This document shows, one piece after another, positions 42,254-49,575 of a DNA stretch of 64,000 nucleotides; the stretch's first letter is position 1; the number at the start of each line of letters is the position of its first letter. The position numbers were made by a program, and so were the translations under genes. The DNA lies in contig NZ_AXVK01000021.1 of NCBI RefSeq assembly GCF_000482485.1, forward strand, positions 124,001-188,000. Reading direction: 5' to 3'. The notes beneath the pieces are model-generated. The model was not told the DNA's origin and did not search any database. It was given only the letters and a program-made list of their open reading frames with translations. This DNA is from Paucisalibacillus globulus DSM 18846 (lineage in GTDB: Bacteria > Bacillota > Bacilli > Bacillales > Amphibacillaceae).

Positions 42254-42345
42254 TAGTAGTTAGGAAAGTATAAAAACTTTCCGCCGACATAAGAAAAACT
42301 AACACATTCGTCAAAAGACGAGCGAATGCGAGTTTTTCTAATATA
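42254..42345. repeat. Dispersed hairpin repeat, copy A
   Basis: TAGTAGTTAGGAAAGTATAA, ACTTTCCGCCGACATAAG, then GAAAAACTAACACATTCG and its inverted arm CGAATGCGAGTTTTTC. About 90 bp. The same element lies at 47942-48032 and 61878-61968. Here it is wedged between the two T-boxes. Confidence 0.75.
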
Positions 42346-42364
42346 TAAATTTAATAATTAGGCA

Positions 42365-42618
42365 ATGAAAAGGACATGAATCATTTATCGTTTTCTTATC
42401 AGAGAACAGGGTCGTTGGCTGAAATCCCTGTAGAAAAGTGAATGATTTACCACCTTGGAGCTATTATAGGGAAATGACTTGATCAAAGTATCTATAATCG
42501 GAAAAACCGTTATCATTTTCTAAGCATAAAGCATTCTTACTGGAGCTTTATGGAATTAGGGTGGAACCACGACCGCACTCGTCCCTACTGTTGGGAGGAA
42601 TGCGGTCTTTTTATATTT
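42365..42618 (+). promoter_or_regulatory. T-box leader 2 of the threonyl-tRNA synthetase gene
   Basis: A near-duplicate of T-box 1, with the same candidate ACC specifier, T-box core AGGGTGGAACCACG and terminator ACCGCACTCGTCCC...GGGAGGAATGCGGT with T-run. Terminator loop bases differ by compensating changes, so both are under selection. B. subtilis thrZ likewise has several T-boxes in series. Confidence 0.9.
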
Positions 42619-42643
42619 AAATTAAAAATTAGGAGGAAATTAA

Positions 42644-43855
42644 ATGTCTAATCAGTTGGAAGTAGAAAAAAGAAATCATAGAAAGCTAGGTCAAGAATTA
42701 GAACTATTTACTTCAATGGAAGAGGCGCCAGGAATGCCCTTTTTCTTGCCGAATGGTATGGTCATTCGCAATGAACTTGAAAACCTATGGAGAAAAAAGC
42801 ACCAAAAGGCAGCTTATCAGGAAATTAAAACACCTATTATGATGAAACAGGAACTTTGGGAACAGTCAGGGCATTGGGACCATTATCATGAAAACATGTA
42901 CTTTTCCAATGTGGAAGAACAACATTATGCCATTAGGCCAATGAACTGCCCAGGAGCAATATTAATATATAATAGCAAACGAAGAAGTTACCGAGAGTTA
43001 CCTATCCGTTATGCAGAGCTTGGATTAGTTCATAGACATGAACTGTCAGGTTCTTTAAATGGGCTTTTAAGAGTTCGTTCTTTCACGCAAGATGATGCAC
43101 ATTTATTTGTTCGTGTTGACCAGATAGAATCCGAAATTGAGAAAGTTCTTGCTCTGATTGATGAGCTATACGGACACTTTGGTTTTGACTATAAGGTAGA
43201 ACTTTCTACAAGACCGGAAGAATATATGGGTTCTGAAGCTATCTGGGATAAAGCTGAATTAGCGTTGGAATCTGTATTAAAGGAGAAGGGGATTGATTAT
43301 CAAATCAATCCAGGTGATGGAGCATTCTATGGGCCGAAAATTGATTTTCATATATTAGATTCTCTCGGAAGAAGCTGGCAATGTGGGACAATCCAATTAG
43401 ATTTTCAAATGCCGCAAAAGTTTAATTGTACTTATGTAGGTGAGGATAATAACCTTCATCGTCCTGTTATTATTCATAGAGCTATCTTTGGTTCTGTAGA
43501 ACGTTTTATGGCGATTTTAATTGAACATTACGCTGGGGAGTTTCCCCTTTGGCTGGCACCAGTACAAGCAAAAATAATACCTATATCCGATTCACATGCC
43601 GCTTATGCAAATGAGGTGAAATCCCAATTTGAATCAGCAGGCTTACGAGTAGAAGTCGATGACAGGTCGGAGAAGATGGGGTGGAAAATTAGAGAAGCTG
43701 AAAAACAAAAGATTCCTTATATGATTGTGATTGGCGATAAAGAAATAGAGAGTCAATCTGTAGCTTTACGAAAGCGAAAAGAGGGAAACTTAGGTGTGAT
43801 GGGTATACAAGAAGCAATTCAACGGTTCATCATAGAAATTAATCAAAATAGTTAA
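42644..43855 (+). CDS. Threonyl-tRNA synthetase lacking the TGS and editing domains
   Basis: 403 residues, against about 640 in normal ThrRS. It begins where the catalytic domain begins (RNHRKLGQELELFTSMEEAPGM split). It has class II motif 2 (HRHELSGSLNGLLRVRSF), RPMNCPG with the Zn-binding Cys, QLDFQMPQKFNCTY and motif 3 HRAIFGSVERFMAILIEHYAG. The anticodon-binding domain ends the protein. TGS and the N2 editing domain that removes Ser-tRNA-Thr are absent. AGGAGGAA precedes the ATG, so this is not a truncated reading. It is probably an induced second ThrRS; it may serve starvation or resistance to a ThrRS inhibitor. Confidence 0.9.
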   Translation: MSNQLEVEKRNHRKLGQELELFTSMEEAPGMPFFLPNGMVIRNELENLWRKKHQKAAYQEIKTPIMMKQELWEQSGHWDHYHENMYFSNVEEQHYAIRPMNCPGAILIYNSKRRSYRELPIRYAELGLVHRHELSGSLNGLLRVRSFTQDDAHLFVRVDQIESEIEKVLALIDELYGHFGFDYKVELSTRPEEYMGSEAIWDKAELALESVLKEKGIDYQINPGDGAFYGPKIDFHILDSLGRSWQCGTIQLDFQMPQKFNCTYVGEDNNLHRPVIIHRAIFGSVERFMAILIEHYAGEFPLWLAPVQAKIIPISDSHAAYANEVKSQFESAGLRVEVDDRSEKMGWKIREAEKQKIPYMIVIGDKEIESQSVALRKRKEGNLGVMGIQEAIQRFIIEINQNS

Positions 43856-43865
43856 CCTACTTCAA

Positions 43866-43902
43866 AGCCTAGAAGGAATATACTTCTTCTGGGCTTTTGG
43901 TT
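43866..43902 (+). terminator. Terminator after the ThrRS gene
   Basis: AAGCCTAGAAG and CTTCTTCTGGGCTT pair imperfectly and are followed by TTGGTTT. Confidence 0.6.
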
Positions 43903-43926
43903 TAATATTAATACAATATCGATTAG

Positions 43927-44322
43927 TTAGCCTTCTCTTAATCCTAAATATCTAATTTCTTTATCATCCACTATTACAATATAGATGTCGCCTTTTTCTA
44001 CGGTTTCGTATATTTTAGTTCCAACTTCCAATTTGGATGCAGTGTAATTCTCAAACTCATCACTATTGGTAGTCTGTTTTTTAATTTCGCCAACTTCCTC
44101 GCCTAAAGTAAAATCTTGTTCATTAACCCATTCAATATCCTCTGCGTTAGTATATACAATACCATTACGGACAAATATATCTGCATTCTCATTCCCAGTT
44201 AAAACTTCTTCAGGAGTTGGGTTATCATAGACAATTTTTATTTCTTTCGGTGTTATTTGATTACTACAAGCTACCATTACCACTGATAAAAATAAAACGA
44301 TAAATAACATTCTTTTACACAT
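43927..44322 (-). CDS. Small lipoprotein of unknown function
   Basis: 131 residues. The signal peptide MCKRMLFIVLFLSVVMVACS ends in a V-M-V-A-C lipobox. The mature part has two acidic blocks (GNENADIFVRNGIVYTNAED; YIVIVDDKEIRYLGL). It resembles small hypothetical lipoproteins of Bacillus. GGGGG lies ahead of the ATG. Confidence 0.75.
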   Translation of the reverse strand: MCKRMLFIVLFLSVVMVACSNQITPKEIKIVYDNPTPEEVLTGNENADIFVRNGIVYTNAEDIEWVNEQDFTLGEEVGEIKKQTTNSDEFENYTASKLEVGTKIYETVEKGDIYIVIVDDKEIRYLGLREG

Positions 44323-44574
44323 CAGAATAACCCCCTTTTAAAATTTAGACGTGGAACAAAGGTGTTAAGTTTCAACTTATTGAGCTCTATTTTGTTTTTA
44401 AGATTACATTCCAATCGATTCATCAGAACTATCAAAATTTGGGATGGAGTAAAACAACAAGATTCAAGCTCATTTGGTGAAACAGTATTACTAGAATAAA
44501 GAAGAGCAGTGCTGATCATCAACATTGCTCTATTGAAATCCCGCTGCCTTTCATGCAACAGCAAATGTATCGTG

Positions 44575-45516
44575 CTAACTTTTAAGTAGTGAATGATTTT
44601 GTTCAATCCTCAACCTAAAATGGTTCATTATTCTTATCTGGTCTTCAGTTAGCTTGTCTTCATCCCAGTACATGTGCATTAAGCTATACTCAAATATTTC
44701 TTTTAATCTAATAAACAGAGGGAGTTTGTCTAACATTTCCATGGGTAATTCATTTTCTTCTTGATATCCTTCGATGATTGCTTTTGTAATACCCTGTCCA
44801 TAGTCAACAATGTTACCTCCTCCGATAAACGAATATTCCATCGCACTATATATCGGAACTGCTAAATCAAAAATATAAAAGTTTTTCTCACAATCTTGAA
44901 AATCAACCATTGTAAGATTCGAATCATGACCTACTAAAATATTTTCTAACCACAAATCTCCATGTAACAATCCATAGTTTGATAGGTTTTTAGGTATTTT
45001 TCTAATCGTTGATAATACCTCTTGTGCAGTATCTCTAATAGTGTGTTCTTCTTTAGGGATATATTTAAGAAAAGCATATTCCTCATTATCATGCCAATCG
45101 TTTATATACTTAACCGGGTGTATTTCTTCAAATTTTTTTGAAAAACGATGTAATCGGCCTATTTGTCTTCCTAATTCCCTTAAAATATTGGCATTCCATT
45201 GGTTTCTCGGTAAGTGTGCACCAGGAGCCGATTTATAAAGAACGGTTAATACTTCATTGTTGTTAAGGGTTATCTTCTCCACTACCTTACCATTATAAGA
45301 AGAAACTGTTGGTGACACACCTAATCCTTCTTCATACAGGAAGTTTGTATAATTAACTTCTTCTAATTGTTCATCATAACTTTTGTAGTTTGTGATTCTT
45401 GCGAAGTAGTCATCTTTTCTACTGGTACAACGGAACATCTCATTTGTTACTGATTCTACTTTTATTAAATCAACAGGATATATTTCATTTAGTAAGCTAA
45501 GAATTTTTTGTTCCAT
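44575..45516 (-). CDS. Aminoglycoside phosphotransferase-fold kinase
   Basis: 313 residues. The N-lobe carries the nucleotide-binding strand pair, and the catalytic loop LLHGDLWLENILVG (H-G-D-x-x-x-x-N) plus MVDFQDCE (D-x-D-like metal site) define the APH/choline kinase fold. The substrate could be a small molecule such as choline, homoserine or an antibiotic. Alone on its strand; 44323-44574 downstream holds only remnants. Confidence 0.8.
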   Translation of the reverse strand: MEQKILSLLNEIYPVDLIKVESVTNEMFRCTSRKDDYFARITNYKSYDEQLEEVNYTNFLYEEGLGVSPTVSSYNGKVVEKITLNNNEVLTVLYKSAPGAHLPRNQWNANILRELGRQIGRLHRFSKKFEEIHPVKYINDWHDNEEYAFLKYIPKEEHTIRDTAQEVLSTIRKIPKNLSNYGLLHGDLWLENILVGHDSNLTMVDFQDCEKNFYIFDLAVPIYSAMEYSFIGGGNIVDYGQGITKAIIEGYQEENELPMEMLDKLPLFIRLKEIFEYSLMHMYWDEDKLTEDQIRIMNHFRLRIEQNHSLLKS

Positions 45517-45888
45517 AATCTATGTTACCTACCTTTAAATTTTATGGTTGCCACTCTTCATTTGAAATATCTGTATGAGTGGAATCATTATAATAATTTA
45601 ATGGTTAACACCCTTATCACACCTTTCTAATGCCTGTAAATTATAACATAATACAGATATTTTAGAAAAAAAGGAAATATACAATCTTGACCTTGAGTGG
45701 ATTGTTTGAGAACGTTCATGGGTGGTTAGCTTCTCCTACCATCAATCCCGGGGCAAAATGCTACTATTAGTTAAGGTGACTTTATTTGGAATGAATGCCT
45801 CTAGCAATCTCTTCCAAGAAAAAATCCATAAAACTTTTTCCTAACTTCATAGTCTAATATACAGAAAGAGCAGTAAGGGGGTTACAGA
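45517..45888. other. Intergenic stretch without a supported gene
   Basis: No gene was seen. The region separates divergent genes and must contain both promoters, including that of the sigma factor operon. Confidence 0.5.
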
Positions 45889-46410
45889 TTGATAGAAAAC
45901 ACAGTAATAAAGCGAGCCATAAAAGGTGACGACACAGCCTTTTTGCAAGTCATGAAGGCTTATAAAGTAGATTTGTATAAAACAGCGATTGCTTATTTGA
46001 AAAATGAGCATGAGGCAATGGAGGCAATCCAGGAAGTGACCTTTCGCGCGTATAAAAAGATTCATACGCTCCGCGAACCCTCTTATATGAAAACATGGCT
46101 AATCCGAATTATGATTAACTATTGCAATGACCAATTGAAATTGAAGAAACGAATCATTGTAAGTGAGGAACAGATCCATTCACTCGGAGCAACTGATAAT
46201 CACACCGTCATGGAAATACAGGATGCCATGGGGCAGTTGGATGATACTTCACGGGAAGTTTTAACCCTGATGTATTTTCACGGTCTAAAGATTAAGGAAA
46301 TTGCTGTTGTTATGGGACGACCAGAAGGAACCGTCAAGACATGGTTGAACAAAGCATTAAATAAGTTTCGTGACATTCTGGAGGAGAAAGGTGGAGAACT
46401 AAATGTTTGA
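45889..46410 (+). CDS. ECF-type RNA polymerase sigma factor
   Basis: 173 residues from a TTG start with AAGGGGG ahead. Region 2 (AYLKNEHEAMEAIQEVTFRAYKKIHTLREPSYMKTWLIRI split) and region 4 (LTLMYFHGLKIKEIAVVMGR, PEGTVKTWLNKALNKFR) are intact. It resembles the SigV/SigW group 4 sigmas. The next gene overlaps by 8 nt and encodes its likely anti-sigma factor. Confidence 0.9.
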   Translation: MIENTVIKRAIKGDDTAFLQVMKAYKVDLYKTAIAYLKNEHEAMEAIQEVTFRAYKKIHTLREPSYMKTWLIRIMINYCNDQLKLKKRIIVSEEQIHSLGATDNHTVMEIQDAMGQLDDTSREVLTLMYFHGLKIKEIAVVMGRPEGTVKTWLNKALNKFRDILEEKGGELNV

Positions 46411-47710
46411 TAGGGAGGAAGAAAAACTGAAGGAGTTTGGTCGGTCACTGGATAAAACGCCCATTTCTGAAGATGAACTAGATGCTGCGATTATGAAAGG
46501 ATTCCTGCAGGCAAAAGAGGGGAAAAAGCGAAATCGTCGCGGCATAAAATGGGGATTAAGTGTGGCACTGGTAGCTATCGTACTTTTGGCATTTGTTACT
46601 TCCATCCGTGTCTCACCAGTATTTGCGGCATATGTTTCAAACATTCCTGGCATGGAAAAAATTGTTGAGATGATTTCCAATGATAAAGGGATGATGATGG
46701 CGATTGAAAATGACTATTACCAGGAAATTGGAGAATATGTGGAAAAGGATGGATTACGTATCACGATTGACGGGGTGATAGCTGATGAACAAGGTATCGT
46801 TTTGTTTTATTCTTGGGATTCGAAAAAAAAATTAAATCTAGCTATAGAAAATGCAGATTTAACCGATCGGACCGGTGAGAACTTTGATAATGGTGTCTCC
46901 TCTTACTATGGTACCTATTATGGTGATGATGAGGTGACGAAACAAGGTATGATGGAATTTTACTTTCAGACTCCCTACCATGAGAATGAATTTTTACTAA
47001 GTTTTGAGGCGTATGGAGAAGAATACAGCATCCCGTTTTCACTAGACGAAACGGTCAAAACAAAGAAAGTTTATGAAGTTAATGAAACCGCTGAAATTGA
47101 TGGCCAGAAAATACATGTTACAACGGTGGAGGTTTACCCGACGAGGGTTGCTGTTCATGTAGAAGCAGATCCAGATAATACTAAGCAACTATTGGATTTT
47201 GAAGACCTTAGATTGGTTGATGAAACAGGGGAAACATGGGGAGCAATTGCTAATGGATTTTCTGCATCGGGAGGTCCATCTGACAAGGAAAAAGTAATTT
47301 ATTTGCAAAGTAATTATTTTCACGAGCCAGAGGAGCTTTATCTTGTCTTTAATCGAATTCAGGCTCTTGACAAAGAGGAGGCCTATTTAGTTATCGATAC
47401 GGAAAAGGAAGAGATACTGAAGCAGCCAAAAGGTAATAAACTAAGGAATCTAAAAATAAAAAAGGATACGCTTTCCTTAGATGTACATGCAGATAATGAA
47501 TTTAACGGACATATTTTTGGAGAGACAAAGGATACGGATGGGAAAATTTTAGAAAGTAGTTCCTTCTTTACTACATCAAGAGAAATTAATGTAAGTAAAA
47601 TGGGTGTATCCTATGAAAAGAATTTAGATCAATATCAATCGCCGATTATCATTGAGCTTGTCTTTTACCCGGAATGGATAGATGGTGAAGCGAAAGTAAG
47701 GATAAAATAA
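46403..47710 (+). CDS. DUF4179 membrane protein, likely anti-sigma factor
   Basis: 435 residues. A cytoplasmic N-terminus (about 1-50) is followed by one transmembrane helix (WGLSVALVAIVLLAFVTSI) and a large extracytoplasmic domain starting VSPVFAAYVSNIPGMEKIVE, the DUF4179 signature. Overlap with the sigma gene and the topology fit a sensor that holds the sigma factor at the membrane. The inducing signal is unknown. Confidence 0.85.
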   Translation: MFDREEEKLKEFGRSLDKTPISEDELDAAIMKGFLQAKEGKKRNRRGIKWGLSVALVAIVLLAFVTSIRVSPVFAAYVSNIPGMEKIVEMISNDKGMMMAIENDYYQEIGEYVEKDGLRITIDGVIADEQGIVLFYSWDSKKKLNLAIENADLTDRTGENFDNGVSSYYGTYYGDDEVTKQGMMEFYFQTPYHENEFLLSFEAYGEEYSIPFSLDETVKTKKVYEVNETAEIDGQKIHVTTVEVYPTRVAVHVEADPDNTKQLLDFEDLRLVDETGETWGAIANGFSASGGPSDKEKVIYLQSNYFHEPEELYLVFNRIQALDKEEAYLVIDTEKEEILKQPKGNKLRNLKIKKDTLSLDVHADNEFNGHIFGETKDTDGKILESSSFFTTSREINVSKMGVSYEKNLDQYQSPIIIELVFYPEWIDGEAKVRIK

Positions 47711-47941
47711 TTATACCTATTCTTTCCCTTGTGAGAAGGGATAAGAATATGAGTTAATAAAGGTGTCGGACCGATAGACTCTTGCGAAAGGAGCTGGTTT
47801 AAGTTGAACATAATTACAGAGGTGATTTCCCAGTAATGGGAAGTCTTAATTGGGACCGTTTCTAACGGTCCCAATTCATTTAGTACTGTATATCAGAAAA
47901 TTATCATCTTTCAATAATCGAAGGAATCATTTATAATTTTT

Positions 47942-48032
47942 TAGTAGTTAGGAAAGTATAAAAAGCTTTCCGCCGACATAAGAAAAACTAACACATTCGC
48001 TTTGGATTGAGCGAATGCGAGTTTTTCTAATA
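47942..48032. repeat. Dispersed hairpin repeat, copy B
   Basis: Same element as at 42254: TAGTAGTTAGGAAAGTATAA at the left, GAAAAACTAACACATTCGCT paired with AGCGAATGCGAGTTTTTC at the right. The preceding stretch 47711-47941 contains a hairpin (TGGGACCGTT...AACGGTCCCA) at 47850-47875 and no gene. Confidence 0.75.
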
Positions 48033-48122
48033 AGATAAACATTGGAAAGGGGTTGTAAATATTGGACACAAAACGGGTTTTTGTTGATAACTATTTTCAT
48101 ATGAACAAGGAGGACATAAATC

Positions 48123-48389
48123 GTGCAGTACAAAAATGCAAAAGAGGTTCTTCCCCCTAGTTTGCTGAAGGAAATGCAGGAATATATTCAAGGTGATTTA
48201 ATTTACATTCCCAAAGCAAACCAAAAGCGTGTGGGGTGGGGAGAAGTTAGTGGATCAAAAGCACTAATTACGAAGCGAAACGAAGAAATTCTACACCTAT
48301 ACACGAATGGAAAGTCATTCGAGGAATTAGGGCAGAAGTTTCATTTGTCGGTTGACAGTATACGAAAGATTATTTATAAGATGCGTTGA
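48123..48389 (+). CDS. CD3324-family helix-turn-helix protein
   Basis: 88 residues. It starts QYKNAKEVLPPSLLKEMQEY and contains YIPKANQKRVGWGE and a C-terminal helix-turn-helix (ILHLYTNGKSFEELGQKFHL). This is the CD3324 family (Mor-like DNA-binding). AAGGAGGAC precedes a GTG start. Targets unknown. Confidence 0.85.
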   Translation: MQYKNAKEVLPPSLLKEMQEYIQGDLIYIPKANQKRVGWGEVSGSKALITKRNEEILHLYTNGKSFEELGQKFHLSVDSIRKIIYKMR

Positions 48390-48393
48390 ATAG

Positions 48394-48459
48394 GGGCCTG
48401 TGTTACTTCCCGAAATATCGGTGTTCGACATATTTCGGGAAGTGACAGGCACCTTTTAA
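48394..48459. repeat. Large inverted repeat before the GC-rich kinase gene
   Basis: CTTCCCGAAATATCG and CGACATATTTCGGGAAG form the stem core, extended by GGGCCTGTGTTA/GTGACAGGCACC and then CTTTT. The same stem ends (CCTGTCACTTCCCGAA) recur at 49507. Confidence 0.75.
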
Positions 48460-48481
48460 AGTAGAAAAAGAAAAACGGAGG

Positions 48482-49501
48482 ATGGAAGAAATAGAAATAA
48501 TTATTAGATTCGAAACACTAATCTATGCCTTAAGCCAACGGTTCAAGAAGGATATCATCTCGGCTGACTACGAAACCATGCGGTTACAGGGTGGAACTGT
48601 GGGGAATGTGTACCTGGTAACTGGGAATGCCGAAACCGTGGTTGGTGAAAAATTGCCGTACCGTATCGTGCTGAAAGCTCAGAAGAAATGGGAGCGTTAC
48701 GGCGATCCGGGTTCATGGCGCCGGGAATATGATCTCTATACGTCTGACTTAGGAGCGACGTTCTCAGATGCCTTTCGCTGGCCGACATGTTATCATGCCG
48801 AAATCAATAGTGAAGGTAATGAATTCCAGTTGTGGCTGGAGTATATTGATGGCGTATCCGGTTTAGACTTGACCGGTGATATGTATGAACAGGCTGCGCT
48901 TGAGTTAGGACGCTATCAAGGCAAACTGTATGCGGAGCAGCCTGCAGTGCTACAAAGCCTGACCAATCTGAGCAATAAGGATCTCATGAAGAATACCTAT
49001 TTCCATTACCGGTCATGGCCGGTTGTCTACGATTATATACGTTCGGAGGATTGCCAATTCCCGCAGCATGTGCGGCAAATGCTCGTCGACTTCGATGAGC
49101 ACGCAGAAGAGATACTTGCCCGCATCGAAAAATTGCCCATCGTATTATGCCACCGGGACTTCTGGGTGACCAACCTGATCTATACGGATGAGAAAATTGC
49201 GATCATTGATTGGGATACAACTGGATGGGGCTATCTTGGAGAGGATCTTGCAAGTCTGATTGCGGATGAAGCGGATATCAATCATATGGTTGAATACTAC
49301 CAGCGATGTGTCCCCGCGTATTACAAAGGATTTTCGGAGTATGTGGATGTATCGCCTATTACCGATCATTACGTCCACGAGATGATCATTCTCGGATTCG
49401 GGTACAGGCTTGTGGAGTGGTATCTCTACACAGAAGACGATGAAGCGAAGATGAACCATGTCCATACACTAGAAAAAATCTATGAAATGAAGACTAGCTA
49501 A
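48482..49501 (+). CDS. GC-rich phosphotransferase-fold protein
   Basis: 339 residues with APH-type motifs: VLCHRDFWVTNLIY (catalytic H-R-D...N) and IAIIDWDTTGWGYLGEDLASL (metal-binding D). Base use is unlike its neighbours: I count 34 G or C in 48661-48720 (57 per cent), while surrounding genes look near 35-40. The gene is framed by two almost identical hairpins. Recent transfer from a GC-richer relative such as Paenibacillus is inferred. The ATG follows CGGAGG too closely for an ideal site. Confidence 0.75.
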   Translation: MEEIEIIIRFETLIYALSQRFKKDIISADYETMRLQGGTVGNVYLVTGNAETVVGEKLPYRIVLKAQKKWERYGDPGSWRREYDLYTSDLGATFSDAFRWPTCYHAEINSEGNEFQLWLEYIDGVSGLDLTGDMYEQAALELGRYQGKLYAEQPAVLQSLTNLSNKDLMKNTYFHYRSWPVVYDYIRSEDCQFPQHVRQMLVDFDEHAEEILARIEKLPIVLCHRDFWVTNLIYTDEKIAIIDWDTTGWGYLGEDLASLIADEADINHMVEYYQRCVPAYYKGFSEYVDVSPITDHYVHEMIILGFGYRLVEWYLYTEDDEAKMNHVHTLEKIYEMKTS

Positions 49502-49506
49502 TTTCT

Positions 49507-49573
49507 GGAGCCTGTCACTTCCCGAACTTTGTCGACGTTCGACAAAGTTCGGGAAGTGACAGGCACCTTTTAA
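49507..49573. repeat. Large inverted repeat after the GC-rich kinase gene
   Basis: CCTGTCACTTCCCGAACTTT pairs with AAAGTTCGGGAAGTGACAGG, then CACCTTTT. It should end transcription from both sides and is a sibling of the hairpin at 48394. Confidence 0.8.
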
Positions 49574-49575
49574 AC

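Noticed and set aside
44322-44606. 94-codon minus-strand frame between the lipoprotein and the kinase
   Set aside because: Overlaps the kinase end, no ribosome site and composition not protein-like.
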